64,000 nucleotides of DNA from Isoetes taiwanensis. Taxonomy: Eukaryota; Streptophyta; Lycopodiopsida; Isoetales; Isoetaceae. Below, one piece after another: positions 54,955 to 64,000 of the stretch. The notes under the pieces were generated by a model that saw only the letters and a program-made list of their open reading frames with translations, was not told the DNA's origin and ran no database searches. The DNA lies in assembly GCA_021234155.1 (NCBI GenBank), contig JAJEKV010000030.1, positions 17,476,003 to 17,540,002 on the forward strand, written 5' to 3'. A program made the translations under genes and the position numbers. Each line of letters opens with the position of its first letter. The first letter of the stretch is position 1.

Positions 54955-56151
54955 GAAAAGGGGAAAGGGGAAGAGGGTGGGAAAGGAGGAAAAGGAGCAC
55001 GTAGAAAAGGTGAGGAAAAAGGAATGGAAAAGGTATTAAAAAATAAAAATGGAAAAAGAAATGGAAAAGGAAGGGGGAAAGGGAAGGGAAAATGACACAT
55101 GGAAAAGGGGAAGGGATGAAAAAGGAAGGCAAAGGAAAAAGGAAAAGAGAGGCAAGAAGGGGAGGGGGAAAAGGAAGGGAAAAAGGGCGTAAGGAAAAGG
55201 GAGAGGAAAGAGGAAAGGGCACTTGAAAAATGGAAGAGGCAAAGGGTGAGGAAAGGGAAAGAAAGCAAGGGAAAATGAGCATGGAAAATGAAAAAAGAAA
55301 AAGAGGAATAAGGAAAGAGAAAAAGGGAAAAGGGGAAGAGAGTAAGGAAAGGAGGAAAAGGGACACGTAAAAAAAAGTGGAAAAAAAGGAATGGAACAAG
55401 GCAAGGGAAAATGAAAAGGGAAAAAAGAAAAGGAGAAGGAAGGGGAAACGTAAATGGGAAAAAGGCACAGGAAAAAGGGAAAGGGTAGAGAAAGGATAAA
55501 AAAAAGGAAGGAAAATGGAGATGGAGGGGGGAGGGGGGGAGGGGGAGGAGGGAAAAGTAAAAGGGTAAAAAAAAGGGGAGAGAGAAATGGGAAAACAAAG
55601 AACATGGGATAAAGAGGAAGAGGGTGGGGAAAGGAAGAAAAGGGGCACATGAAAAAGATGGAAAAAAAGAAAACAAAAAAAAGGGCATGGGAAAAGGGAA
55701 AGAGAAAAGGAAAAGGAAGAGGAAAGGGAAAAGGAAAAAGGGCACAGGAAAATTAGGAAGAAAGGGGAAAGACTAAAAAGGAAAGGGAAAAACTCCATTA
55801 AAAAAAGGGAAAGGGAAAAAGAAAAGCGGAAAGAGAAGGGAATGGAAGGGGAGGGAGAAGGAGTTAAAAAAAAAAGGGGGAGAAGGGGAAAAGAAGACGT
55901 GTAGGAAAAATAGGAATAAGGGAAAAGGGAAAAAGAAAGAGCGTAAGAGAATGATGAAGTAAGGAAACGTGGGATAGAGCAAAAGACAACGGAAAGGGAA
56001 GGGTGTTGAATATACAAAAACCTATTATAGCCCAGCAATGCTGGACTTGGTTTCTATTCTATTAGATTTATGAAAAGGAGTCTGAGATGAATATATTTTC
56101 GTCTACACAGGTTCCCAACTTATGCCCAGCAACGCTGGGTACCATTACTAG
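54277..56151 (+). mobile_element. Helitron-like element H9, slightly 5'-truncated
   Basis: Begins at TTATAGCGCATAG, lacking about the first 15 bases of the family start, then AAACCCTAATTTGGATGG. Sense strand purine from about 54410 to 56000. Second hairpin near 56029-56047, then the terminal hairpin GCCCAGCAACGCTGGGT, ACCATTA, CTAG (56148-56151). Nearly identical to H2. Lies head to head with H8 and head to tail with H10. Confidence 0.88.
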
Positions 56152-56156
56152 TAACA

Positions 56157-58503
56157 TTATAATGTTATAGCGTAAGTATGTCATGAATGAAACCCTAATT
56201 TGGATGGTTTTATAGCGTAAGTATGTCATGAATGAAACCCTAATTTGGATGGTTGAGATCATCCGATTGCATTCGGAGGTCGAGATTTATCGCACGACTT
56301 CCCTCCACCATGATTGGCCATGCTCTAATGTCTGAAGAGGAAAGGGAAAAGGAAAAGGGAGGAGAAAATGGCAAAGTGAAAGGAAAAAAGGCACGGGTAA
56401 AAGGGAAAGAAAGAAAGGAAAAAAGGAAAGCGAAAAGAGCACGAAAAAGGGAAAGGAAAATAAAGAAAAAAAGGACACTATGAAAAGGAGAAGATGGAAA
56501 GGATGAGGATAGGAGTAAAAGGGAAGTGATGAGGAAAAGGGTAGAGAAAAGGGAAGGGAAAAGGAAAAGGGAAAAGCAAAGAAAAGGCAAAGGGAAAGGA
56601 AAAGGTAAAAAAAAGGGGGAGGAGGAGGGAGTGAAAAGGAACACTGGGAAAGGGGAAGAGTAAAAAGGTGGGGAAAGAAGAAAAAGGGAGGAGATAAAGG
56701 CAAAGTGAAAGGCAAAAAAGGCACGGATAAAAGGGAAAAGGAAATAGAAAATAGCACAAAAAAGAGAAAGGAAAAGTAAGAGAGAAAATAAAGGAAAAAA
56801 TGACACTATGAAAAGGAGAAGAGGGAAAGGGTGAGGACAAGAGTAAAAGGGAAGGGAAAAAAGGGGATGAGGAAATGGGTAGAGAGAAAGGAAGGAAAAA
56901 GGAAAAGGGAAAAGGAAAGGAAAATGGAAGGGGAGAGGAGGAGGGAGGAGCGAAAAAGGACAAGTGGGAAAGGGGAGAGAAAAAAAAAGGTGGGGAAAGG
57001 AGAAAAAAAAAAGGGAAAAAAAAAGACACAAAAAAAAAAAAGGAAAGAGAAAAAGGGAGGAGAGAAGGGATGGAAAGGGTAAAAAGGAAAAAAAGCGAGG
57101 AGGGGCAAAAGGAAAAAAAGAGCATGGGGAAAAGAGGAAGAGAAAAGAAGGAGAGAAGGAAAAAAAAGGAAGAGAAAGGAGGGAGGAAAGGGAAAGGGAA
57201 AAAAGAAAAGAACAAATGAGGGAGGAAAAGGAAAGAAAAAGACTACGAGAGAAAAAAGGGAAGAGGGAAAGGGTGGAGGCAAAGGGAAGGAATAAATGGC
57301 AATCAGAAAAGGGGAAGAGAAATAAAGGGAAGGGAAAAAAAAAGACATGAGAAAAAGAAAGGGAAAAAAAGAAATAAAAAAGGAGGCTAAGAGAGAAAAA
57401 ATGGAAGGGAAAAAGGGCACGAAAAAAAGCGGAATAGAGAAAGGGTCGGGAGAGGAGGAAAAGGGAAGAGAAAAAGGCTATTGGTAAAGGGGAAGGGGGA
57501 AAGGGAAGCAAAGGGGATGGAATGGGAGAAAAGAAAAATAAAATAAGGTAAAATGAAAAAGGGATTGTGAAAAGGGGAGGGGATAGAAAAAGGGAAAAGC
57601 AAGGAGGTTGAAAATGGAAAAGGCAAATGTGAAAAAAGTGGAAGCAAATGGAAAAAGGCAAAAGGGAAAAAACGGGAGGTAAAATAGAAAAATAGAAAGG
57701 GGAGGTGAATAAAAAGGAAGAGCAAAATAGAAAAAGAAAAAGAGAAGGAAAAAAGGAAAAAGGAGGGGGAGGAGGAAAAAGGTGAAGAAAGGGGAAAAGG
57801 GGGGCGAAAAAAGAGCATGAAAAAATAAAAGAGAAAAGGGACATGGCAAAAAAGGGAAGAGGGAAAGGGTGAGGAAAGGGGAAAACCGAAGGAAAAATGG
57901 ACATGGAAAAAGGGAAAGAGGGAAAAGAAAAAAGGAGGGGGGAAAAGGAAGGGCAAAGGGCACTAGAAAAAAAGGAAGACTGAAGGGCTGGGCAAAAGAG
58001 GAAAAGGGAAGGGAAAAGGGGGAAAAAAGAAAAGGTGGGTAGAAGGAAAGGGAAAAGGGAAAGCAGAAAGGAAAACTTAGAAAGAAGGGCACGAGGAACA
58101 GGGGAAGAGGGAAATGGGAAAAGAGAGGGGAAAGGGCACAAGGAAAGGGAAAAAGGGCAACCACAAATTGGAGAAAAGGGAAGAGAAAAATAGAAAAGGA
58201 AAAATGGGGAAGCAGAAACAAAAAAAAAAAAAAAAAAAAAAAAGAGGAAATGGAATAATGGAAAAAGAAAAAAGTAAATTGAAAAATGTAAAAAGGGAAA
58301 AGGGGCAAGGGGAAAATAGGAAAAAAAAAATAGTAGACAAAGGCAAAATGAAAAAGGAAAACGGAAAAGATAAGGGGAAGTGCGAAATGTGGTCGAATGC
58401 TCTTGATTATCCAATTTTAAAAACAAGAATCCATTTAACAATTGCTCCAGTATGTCATTCACAGTTTCTAGCTATGCCCAGCAACGCTGGGCACCTTAAC
58501 TAG
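56157..58503 (+). mobile_element. Helitron-like element H10, with duplicated 5' end
   Basis: Starts TTATAATGTTATAGCG (no TC) five bases after H9. A block of about 50 bases (TTATAGCGTAAGTATGTCAT to AATTTGGATGG) is repeated twice in tandem before the usual 5' subterminus. Sense strand purine from 56335 to 58390; the 3' end is GCCCAGCAACGCTGGGC, ACCTTAA, CTAG (58500-58503). Close relative of H1. Longest purine tract in the window. Confidence 0.87.
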
Positions 58504-59075
58504 TATACTAGTAATGGTGCCCAGCGTTGCTGGGCATAAGTTGAGAGCCTGTAAATACTTTGGGATGCAGTGAGAAAAGCCCTATCCCTTTCCCTTTCCC
58601 TTTCCCTTTTGCTCTATCCCGCATTTCATTTTTTCTTATTTTCTCTACTTTTTTTTTTCTTTTCCTTTTTTTTTTCTCGTCTTTCTCACATGTTTCCTTG
58701 TTTTCCCATCCCTTTCCTTCCCCCTTCCCTGTTCCCGATAACCTTTTTCCCTTCCCTTTTGCTCCTTTCTCCACCTTTTCCCTCTTCTCTTTTTTCTTTG
58801 CCCTTTTCCCTTCCCCTTTCTCTTTTTTTATGCCTTCTCTTTTCCCCACCCTTTTTCCATGTCTTCCCTTTTTCTCAACCTTTTACTCTTTTGCCCTTTT
58901 CCAACCCTATTTTCCCTTCTCTTTTCCTCCCTTTCCCACTCTTTTCCTCCTTTTTTTGTGTGCCCTTTTCCCTTCCATTTTTCTTTTCTCCCTCCTGTTT
59001 TCCATGCCCTTTTTACCTTTCCTTTTTCCATCTCCTCACCCTTTCCCTCTTTCCCTTTTCCATGTTCCCTTGTAA

Positions 59076-59260
59076 CTAGGATTAGATGTTGTGGAAGATT
59101 GTGCTGCAAGCTCACTATCGTTGTTGGTCAGCAAGTATGCTTCCCAGCTTGAAATACAAAATTAAGAGGAAGTCCATCTTCTCTTGGGAAATGCAGAAAA
59201 ACAATGAGGTTTTGATAATGGCCGTTCTTGCAGCTAGGGGAAGGCCAAAGTTAGGAAAGA
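59076..59260 (+). pseudogene. EPSP synthase-like fragment, first tandem copy
   Basis: Begins LGLDVVEDCAA and, in other frames, EEVHLLLGNA; matches the second copy at 59415-59585 with more damage (frameshifts, stop after LEIQN). It starts abruptly at the purine-tract border, so it lacks the first 70 bases of the exon seen in the second copy. Confidence 0.6.
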
Positions 59261-59345
59261 ACATGTTCACCATGTAATCATAGATAACCGGATGGTCAAT
59301 TTTCTTATACCGCTGTTACATCTAATTTAATGTATTTTGATACAG

Positions 59346-59590
59346 GGGACTACGCTGGTGAAAAAAACCTTCTTGATAGTGATGATGTTCGCTACATGAT
59401 AGGTGCACTTCAAAAACTAGGATTAGATGTTGTGGAAGATTGTGCCGCAAACTCAAGCATCGTTGTTGTTGGTCAGCGTGGGCGCTTTCCCCGCTTGGAA
59501 ATACAAAGTCTACAGAGGAAGTCCATCTTCTCTTGGGAAATGCAGTTTCTACAATGAGGTTTTTGACAACCGGCCGTTCTTGCAAATTAG
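59346..59590 (+). pseudogene. EPSP synthase-like fragment, second tandem copy
   Basis: After a TTTGATACAG acceptor the frame reads GDYAGEKNLLDSDDVRYMIG, ALQKLGLDVVEDCAANSSIV and VVGQRGRFP, then after a frameshift TEEVHLLLGNAVSTMRFLT. Plant EPSP synthase (shikimate pathway, plastid) has the same series in its N-terminal domain: NLL.S.DV.YM.GAL..LGL.V, GC.G.FP, then EE..L.LGNAGTAMR.LTA. The GNAGTAMR segment is altered here and the frame is broken, so no enzyme is made. Only this small region is present. Confidence 0.65.
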
Positions 59591-60533
59591 AGGGAAGGCC
59601 GTTTAGTCTTTATATTTATATCTACTAGCTCTGTCCCAACAAGATTTATTACTCCTCCTACATTCATTATTTTTTTCAGTAGTTTGTTATCTATTGCTTG
59701 CACCCCACCAATAAGTTGCTAATTTTAGATGTTCTGGTGTAGGTAAGTCCGGTAGGAGAATGAGCAGATGGGCAGTTGGTATAAATGTATTGGTGTCATA
59801 GCCCTCATAATTGTGGCTTCTAGCTTTGGCGTGTGCTCCATCGACAAAAAAGAGAAGAGCTGAAAAAGAAACAAGCACGAAATCCATTTGTTATATTTAA
59901 CCTTCGACACTTTCATCATAATATCATATGCACAAACATCACCTTTATTATGGATTGGGTTTTTCCACATAGTATTGTGCTTTGATGTAAGCATAGCCAC
60001 ATGGCGAATTTACTACGAAGGTTATAAGTTCTGCATTGCTAACCATAACTTCACTCTTTTGCATTGCTAACCATAACTTCACTCTCCGCCACACGCCACA
60101 CATGTTAGCTCAAATGCAAATAATTATATGCTTCACTAACTACAAATGTCAAAACAACTTTGTTTAACTTATTCATATGTACAAGCCGTACACGCCACAC
60201 ATGTTAGCTCAAATATCAAAACAACTTCTTTTAACTTATTCATTTGTACAAGCCACACCATCTTTCCTTTCGACAACCTATGTGTGCAAAAAAAAAGCCT
60301 TTTTTTAACTCTTTAAAGGCTAGCCTTTTAACAAAAAGGTGCCTTCTTAACCTCATTTTGGCCCCTTTTTAGCCCTTTTACAAAAAGGCTATTGCCTTTT
60401 TAACCTTTTCACTTTAGCCCCCTTTTTAGCCCTTAAACCAACGTAAAGGTCTAAACAAAAGGCACAAAAAGATACCTTTTGCCTTTTCCCCTTTAGCTAG
60501 GTTTAAAGTGATCAATAGAGGAGCAATGACTCA
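59591..60533. other. AT-rich stretch, short local repeats, no gene recognised
   Basis: GCCACACATGTTAGCTCAAA recurs near 60096 and 60193 with the following TTAACTTATTCAT. From 60290 to 60500 words such as AGCCTTTT, AACAAAAAGG and TTTTAACC recur in a degenerate way. Small open frames near 59690-59890 (minus) are not recognisable. Confidence 0.5.
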
Positions 60534-62908
60534 TCTTATATTATAAAGTTTTAGCGTATGTCATGAATAAAACCCTAATTTGGTTGGATAGTTGAGATCA
60601 TCTTACTGCATTCGAAGGCCAAGATTTATTGCACGACTTCCCACCACATTAGAGCATGGCCTTGATTGGCCATGCTCTAATCTCTTATGAGGAAAGGGGA
60701 AAGAAAAAGGGAGGAGAAAAGGGCAAAGTGAAAGGAAAAAAGGCACGGGTAAAAGGGAAGAAGAAAAAGGGAAAAGGTAAGGGAAAAGAGCACGAAAAAA
60801 TAGAAAGGAAAGGAAAGGGAGACAAGAAAAGAAAAAATGCCACTACGAAAAGGAGAAGAGGGAAAGGGAGAGGTCAGGAGTAAAAAGGCAAGGGAAAAAG
60901 AGGAAGAGGAAAAGGATAGAGAGAAGGAAAGGGAAAGGGAAAAGAAAAAGACGGAGGAGGAGGGAGCGAAAAGGAACACTGGGAACGGGGAAGAGGAAAA
61001 AGGTGGATAAAAGGAGAAAAAAGGATTCGAAAAAGAGGATGAGAAAAAGAGAGGGGAGAAGTGAGGGGAAAAGGGAAAGGAAAAAAGGGAGGGGGAAGTG
61101 GAGAAGGGAAGGAAAAAGTGCATAGAGAAAACTGGAAGATGGATGGGGGAAAAGAGAAAAGGAAAAAAAGGAGGAGGGAAAGAAAGGAAAGGGGAAAAGG
61201 GAAGGTATGAAAAGAAGGAAAGGGGAAAAAACAAAGGAGGAGGAAATTGAAGAAAAAGGCATGAAAATAAAGGGAAGGGAAAAAAGGGCACTGAAAAAGG
61301 GAGAAGAAAAAAAAGGTGGGAAAAACGAATATGGGGAAAAGGGAAAGAGAAAAGGAAGAGGAAAAGGGAGGGGGAAGGGCGGGGGGTGGATGGGAGGAAA
61401 GAAGCGGAGGGAAGGAGAGATGAGGGGAGAAAAGGAGAAGGGGAGGTAAAAAAAGGGAATGAGGGACAAAATAGAAAAAGGGAAAGCAGGGAATAGAAAA
61501 ATGGAAAAGGAAAAAAAAAAAAGAAAAAGGAAAAGGGGTGGAGAAAGGATGAAAAAGAAAAAAAAAGAGAAGGGCAAACATGAATTCTAGAATGGGACTT
61601 GCATGAAACCAACAAACCACCCGACTTAGACTTGCTTCTCATTCATCTCAGCAGATTTTCTACAATGGTGGATAGTGGGTAGCCGCACACATGCGAACTA
61701 CCCACAAAAAATAAAGGGAAAATCCAATTATATCATTTGGACCCCAACAAAATACAATGCTAATAGAGATTAAGAGTGTACCGCCGAAAGCTTATCACCG
61801 GATTAAAAACCTCGCCCTTTTCGGGTTTCGAGGAAAAAAACCCTAGTGATAAGCCTTCCCGCAAGGGGCTTGGACAAACGTAAAGGCATAAAAAAATCGC
61901 CCCCAAAACCCACGAATGGAAAAGTCGAAAACAGATGCCGCCGCTAACCCGCACCGCATCATCACCAAAAAACAACAAGACAAAACAAACCTCCCAGAGT
62001 GGAGGGGTCATTACGCCGCGTGCCACGCGATAAAAATACAACAACAAAGAAGGGGAGGGTGGGTTCAAAGAGAAAAAGGTAATCACTGAGAGAGAAGAGG
62101 AAGCTACCGATGAGAAGTCGATGCGTAAACGCCTAAAAATAGCTTAACTCCCAACTGTGAATCTGGCATTGCGCCGCGCATGCATGCAAAACATGATGCT
62201 CGTCCCATTCTAGAATGGCAATCCGATGTCTCGGATCGATGGGATTCTAGAATGGGACTTGCATGAAACCAACAAACCGCCCGAATACCAAAGGACTTCC
62301 TTAACAAACTAGGATCGAGGACGAAGGTCACAGGATGAAGGCTAAAGGCCGAAAAGGACAAAGATGAAGAGACGCCAAATTATAAACCAGGCAGAAGAAG
62401 CCCCCCCCCGCCTCGAAACAATTCAAAGAGAAAAAGGTACTGCTGAGAGAGAAGAGGAAGCGCCGATGAGAAGTCGATGCAGAAACGCGCCTAAAATAGC
62501 GAACTCCCAACCAGAACGGGCATGCGCCGCCCGCATGCATGCAAGCTCGTCCCATTCTAGAATGGCGATCCGATGTCTCGGATCGATGGGATAGAAGAAA
62601 GGGGAATTTGAAATTACAAAAATATAAACATTGAAGGGTAAAAGTAAAAAAGGGAAAACGTAGATGGTAGAAATGGAAAAGTGGAAAAAGAAAAACAGGA
62701 AATGGAAAAATGGAAAAGGGAAAGGAAAAAAAAAAGAAAGAAAACCATGGAAAGGGAAAAGAAAAAAGAAAAAGGATAGGGGAAGTGGAGATGTGATCAA
62801 ATGCTCTTAATTGTGTGATTATAAGAACGTGAATTCATTTTACAATTTGCTACAATGTATAATTTATAGTTCCTAACCATGCCTAGCAACGCTGGGCTCC
62901 ATTTCTAG
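60534..62908 (+). mobile_element. Helitron-like element H12, with nested insert
   Basis: Starts TCTTATATTATAAAG after host A (60533) and ends GCCTAGCAACGCTGGGC, TCCATTT, CTAG (62905-62908) before T. Purine sense strand at 60690-61575 and 62640-62790, split by a non-purine insert at about 61573-62592. Ends and subtermini match H4. The 5' subterminal AAACCCTAATTTGG block is present. Confidence 0.87.
61573..62592. other. unclassified insert in H12 with internal direct repeats
   Basis: ATTCTAGAATGGGACTTGCA plus about 25 bases occurs at 61583 and 62233. A second module (GAGAGAGAAGAGGAAGC, CGATGAGAAGTCGATGC, then the palindrome CATTCTAGAATG and ATCCGATGTCTCGGATCGAT) occurs at about 62090-62245 and 62440-62590. 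A stem GTGGGTAG/CTACCCAC lies near 61675-61704. The layout could be a small terminal-repeat element with tandem ends; no coding region. Confidence 0.45.
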
Positions 62909-63041
62909 TAAAACTTAATATTTTTTTGATAGCTAATTCGTAATGACGGAAGAACGGGAAAGAAGGCTTTCATCTGAAGAGAAGGAACATTGCTAAAAAA
63001 CAATAGGAGGTTCAATTCAAATGTAGTCTACAAAGAGATCC

Positions 63042-63140
63042 TACAGGATGAAATTGCTCCTTAACTCACTATATACTCACCAAAGCAAAATACAGGATGA
63101 AATTGCTCCGTAACTCACTATATACTCACCAAAGCAAAAT
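63042..63140 (+). repeat. 49 bp tandem duplication
   Basis: TACAGGATGAAATTGCTCC and 30 following bases repeat once at 63042 and 63091, with one substitution. Confidence 0.95.
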
Positions 63141-63239
63141 ACAGTATCTCTTACGAGTAATGATGTACTGCCTCTACAATGTGTAATTTTTAAGATGTCA
63201 ACAATAAAAATTCAACTCCAGAGTTACAGGGTGCCCAAC

Positions 63240-63566
63240 TAATCGCCAGCAACATTTCGCACTGTTACTAACTTTAGATATTTGTGTTATGATAAAACGT
63301 CCCTAGCAACATTTCGCACCGTTACTATCTTTAGATATTTGTGTCATAATAAAAGGTTACTGTGCACTTTCCTCATTGTAGTCAAAACATATAAAAATAT
63401 CCAATACACCATCAAAACACACCAACCAATCCCTAGCAACGTTTCGCATTGTTACTATCTTTAGATATTTTTGTTATAATATAAGGTTACTGCGCACCTT
63501 CCTCATTGTAGTCAAAACATATACAAATATCCAACATATGCCCAGCAACGCTGGGCACCTTACTAG
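63240..63566 (+). mobile_element. Helitron-like 3' end H13 with decayed tandem 3'-end copies
   Basis: A functional-looking 3' end (GCCCAGCAACGCTGGGC, ACCTTA, CTAG at 63563-63566) is preceded by three related but eroded units: CCAGCAACATTTCGCACTGT near 63244, CCTAGCAACATTTCGCACCG near 63302 and CCTAGCAACGTTTCGCATTG near 63431, each followed by TTACTA. The matching 5' end is not visible; the element may start left of H12. Confidence 0.65.
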
Positions 63567-64000
63567 TAGTTATAATGTTATTGTGTAAGTGTTGGACCCA
63601 GCCCTAATTTGGGCGGCCCAGATTTGATGAAATCAACGGAAGAGATAATGCCGATTTAGGGTTCATGCAGTGAGGCATCTGCCCATAGTGTTCTGGAGCC
63701 ACGGCAAAGAAAATCGTATTCTTTCCAACCATCAGCGCTTGCCCTAAATTTTTTGAAGGCCGTTTAAGTAGGCCTAACGGTGGAGCTCTTGGTTATGGCG
63801 GCTCTGGGTTTTTTGGTGGTTGATTTTTTCATTTGGAGCTCTTGGATATGGCTCTCTTTCCCCATATCGAAGCTATGGAAGAAGCTAAGAGACGAAAACC
63901 CATGGAACTGAAGTTCAAACAAAGATTGCGGGTATGCCAATTGCCCTCTAGATGCCGGGCTTAATCTAAAAACTATGAGCGCACATGGTAAATCGAAAGC
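63567..64000 (+). mobile_element. Helitron-like 5' end H14, runs off the window
   Basis: Directly after H13: GTTATAATGTTATTGTGTAA, then CCCAGCCCTAATTTGGGCGG and GATTTGATGAAATCAACGG, aligned with the 5' subterminus of H6. The TC start is not intact. The remaining DNA to the window edge is not purine-rich, and no gene is recognised. Confidence 0.55.

Larger units (their letters stand above)
58508..60533 (-). mobile_element. Helitron-like element H11 (3' end; EPSPS pieces inside?)
   Basis: Minus-strand 3' end CTAG at 58508 with hairpin and ACCATTA, tail to tail with H10 (4 bases TATA between them). The plus strand is pyrimidine from about 58580 to 59070, so the element sense strand is purine as in the others. 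Beyond that come two EPSP synthase-like pieces and AT-rich DNA. No matching 5' end is seen before H12 starts at 60534, so the right boundary is nominal and the gene pieces may or may not belong to it. Confidence 0.6.

Noticed and set aside
59687-59887. Small minus ORF starting MDFVLVSFSALLFFVDG as a secreted peptide
   Set aside because: Hydrophobic start, but it overlaps a TTTTTCAG acceptor-like site and has no conserved cysteines or family; could be chance.
26309-62800. Very long open frames rich in Phe/Ser/Pro/Leu or Lys/Glu/Arg/Gly (up to 740 codons)
   Set aside because: They occupy the homopurine/homopyrimidine tracts, occur in several frames of the same strand, and exist only because a pure G/A or C/T strand rarely makes stop codons. 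No domain, no consistent start, no codon structure.
63240-63566. Regularly spaced short repeats as a CRISPR array
   Set aside because: Eukaryotic context, spacers share sequence with each other, and the units are recognisable as Helitron 3'-end derivatives.

Overview
This is a nuclear land-plant window made almost entirely of nested transposable elements; I found no complete single-copy host gene. Plant signs are an L1-type LINE with a DUF4283-like ORF1 and a zf-RVT-like C-terminus, degenerate Ty3/gypsy and Ty1/copia pols, an intron-containing elongator tRNA-Met, and captured pieces that resemble EPSP synthase and a nucleotide-sugar transporter. A Penelope-like reverse transcriptase beside these suggests a non-flowering plant (fern, lycophyte, bryophyte or conifer), but that is inference.

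Layout. 1-8150: 3' part of a decayed Ty3/gypsy element (protease, RT/RNase H, integrase, extra coiled-coil ORF, polypurine tract, 3' LTR). 9204-24949: a ~2.26 kb segment carrying the first exons of an unidentified minus-strand gene is present twice in direct orientation, flanking a Penelope-like ORF (22665-18148, minus). That ORF is split by a 538 bp hAT-like element, and the left repeat copy is split by a 6.4 kb LINE; the right copy preserves the empty site. 28354-30617: copia fragment and unassigned DNA.

26268-64000: about a dozen complete, truncated or nested members of one Helitron-like family. Complete copies begin TC (TCTTATATTATAAWG), end with the hairpin GCCCAGCAACGCTGGGC about 8 bases before CTAG, and sit between host A and T without target duplication. 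In every member with a low-complexity core, that core is a 0.5-2 kb homopurine (GGAAAA-type) tract on the element sense strand. No Rep/helicase ORF is visible, so they look non-autonomous. Several lie head to tail. The best-resolved copy (42353-46390) interrupts a LINE RT gene exactly at A|T just before its YADD codons. It contains an older internal 3' end followed by a tRNA-Met gene and a second 3' end, which fits read-through capture. Other copies carry transporter-like and EPSP-synthase-like gene pieces, and one is split by a 4.0 kb TIR element with an 8 bp target duplication.

The genes do not form pathways. The biology is transposition, nesting and gene-fragment capture. The long Phe/Ser/Pro- or Lys/Glu/Arg-rich open frames from 26 to 62 kb are translations of the homopurine tracts and are not annotated as genes.
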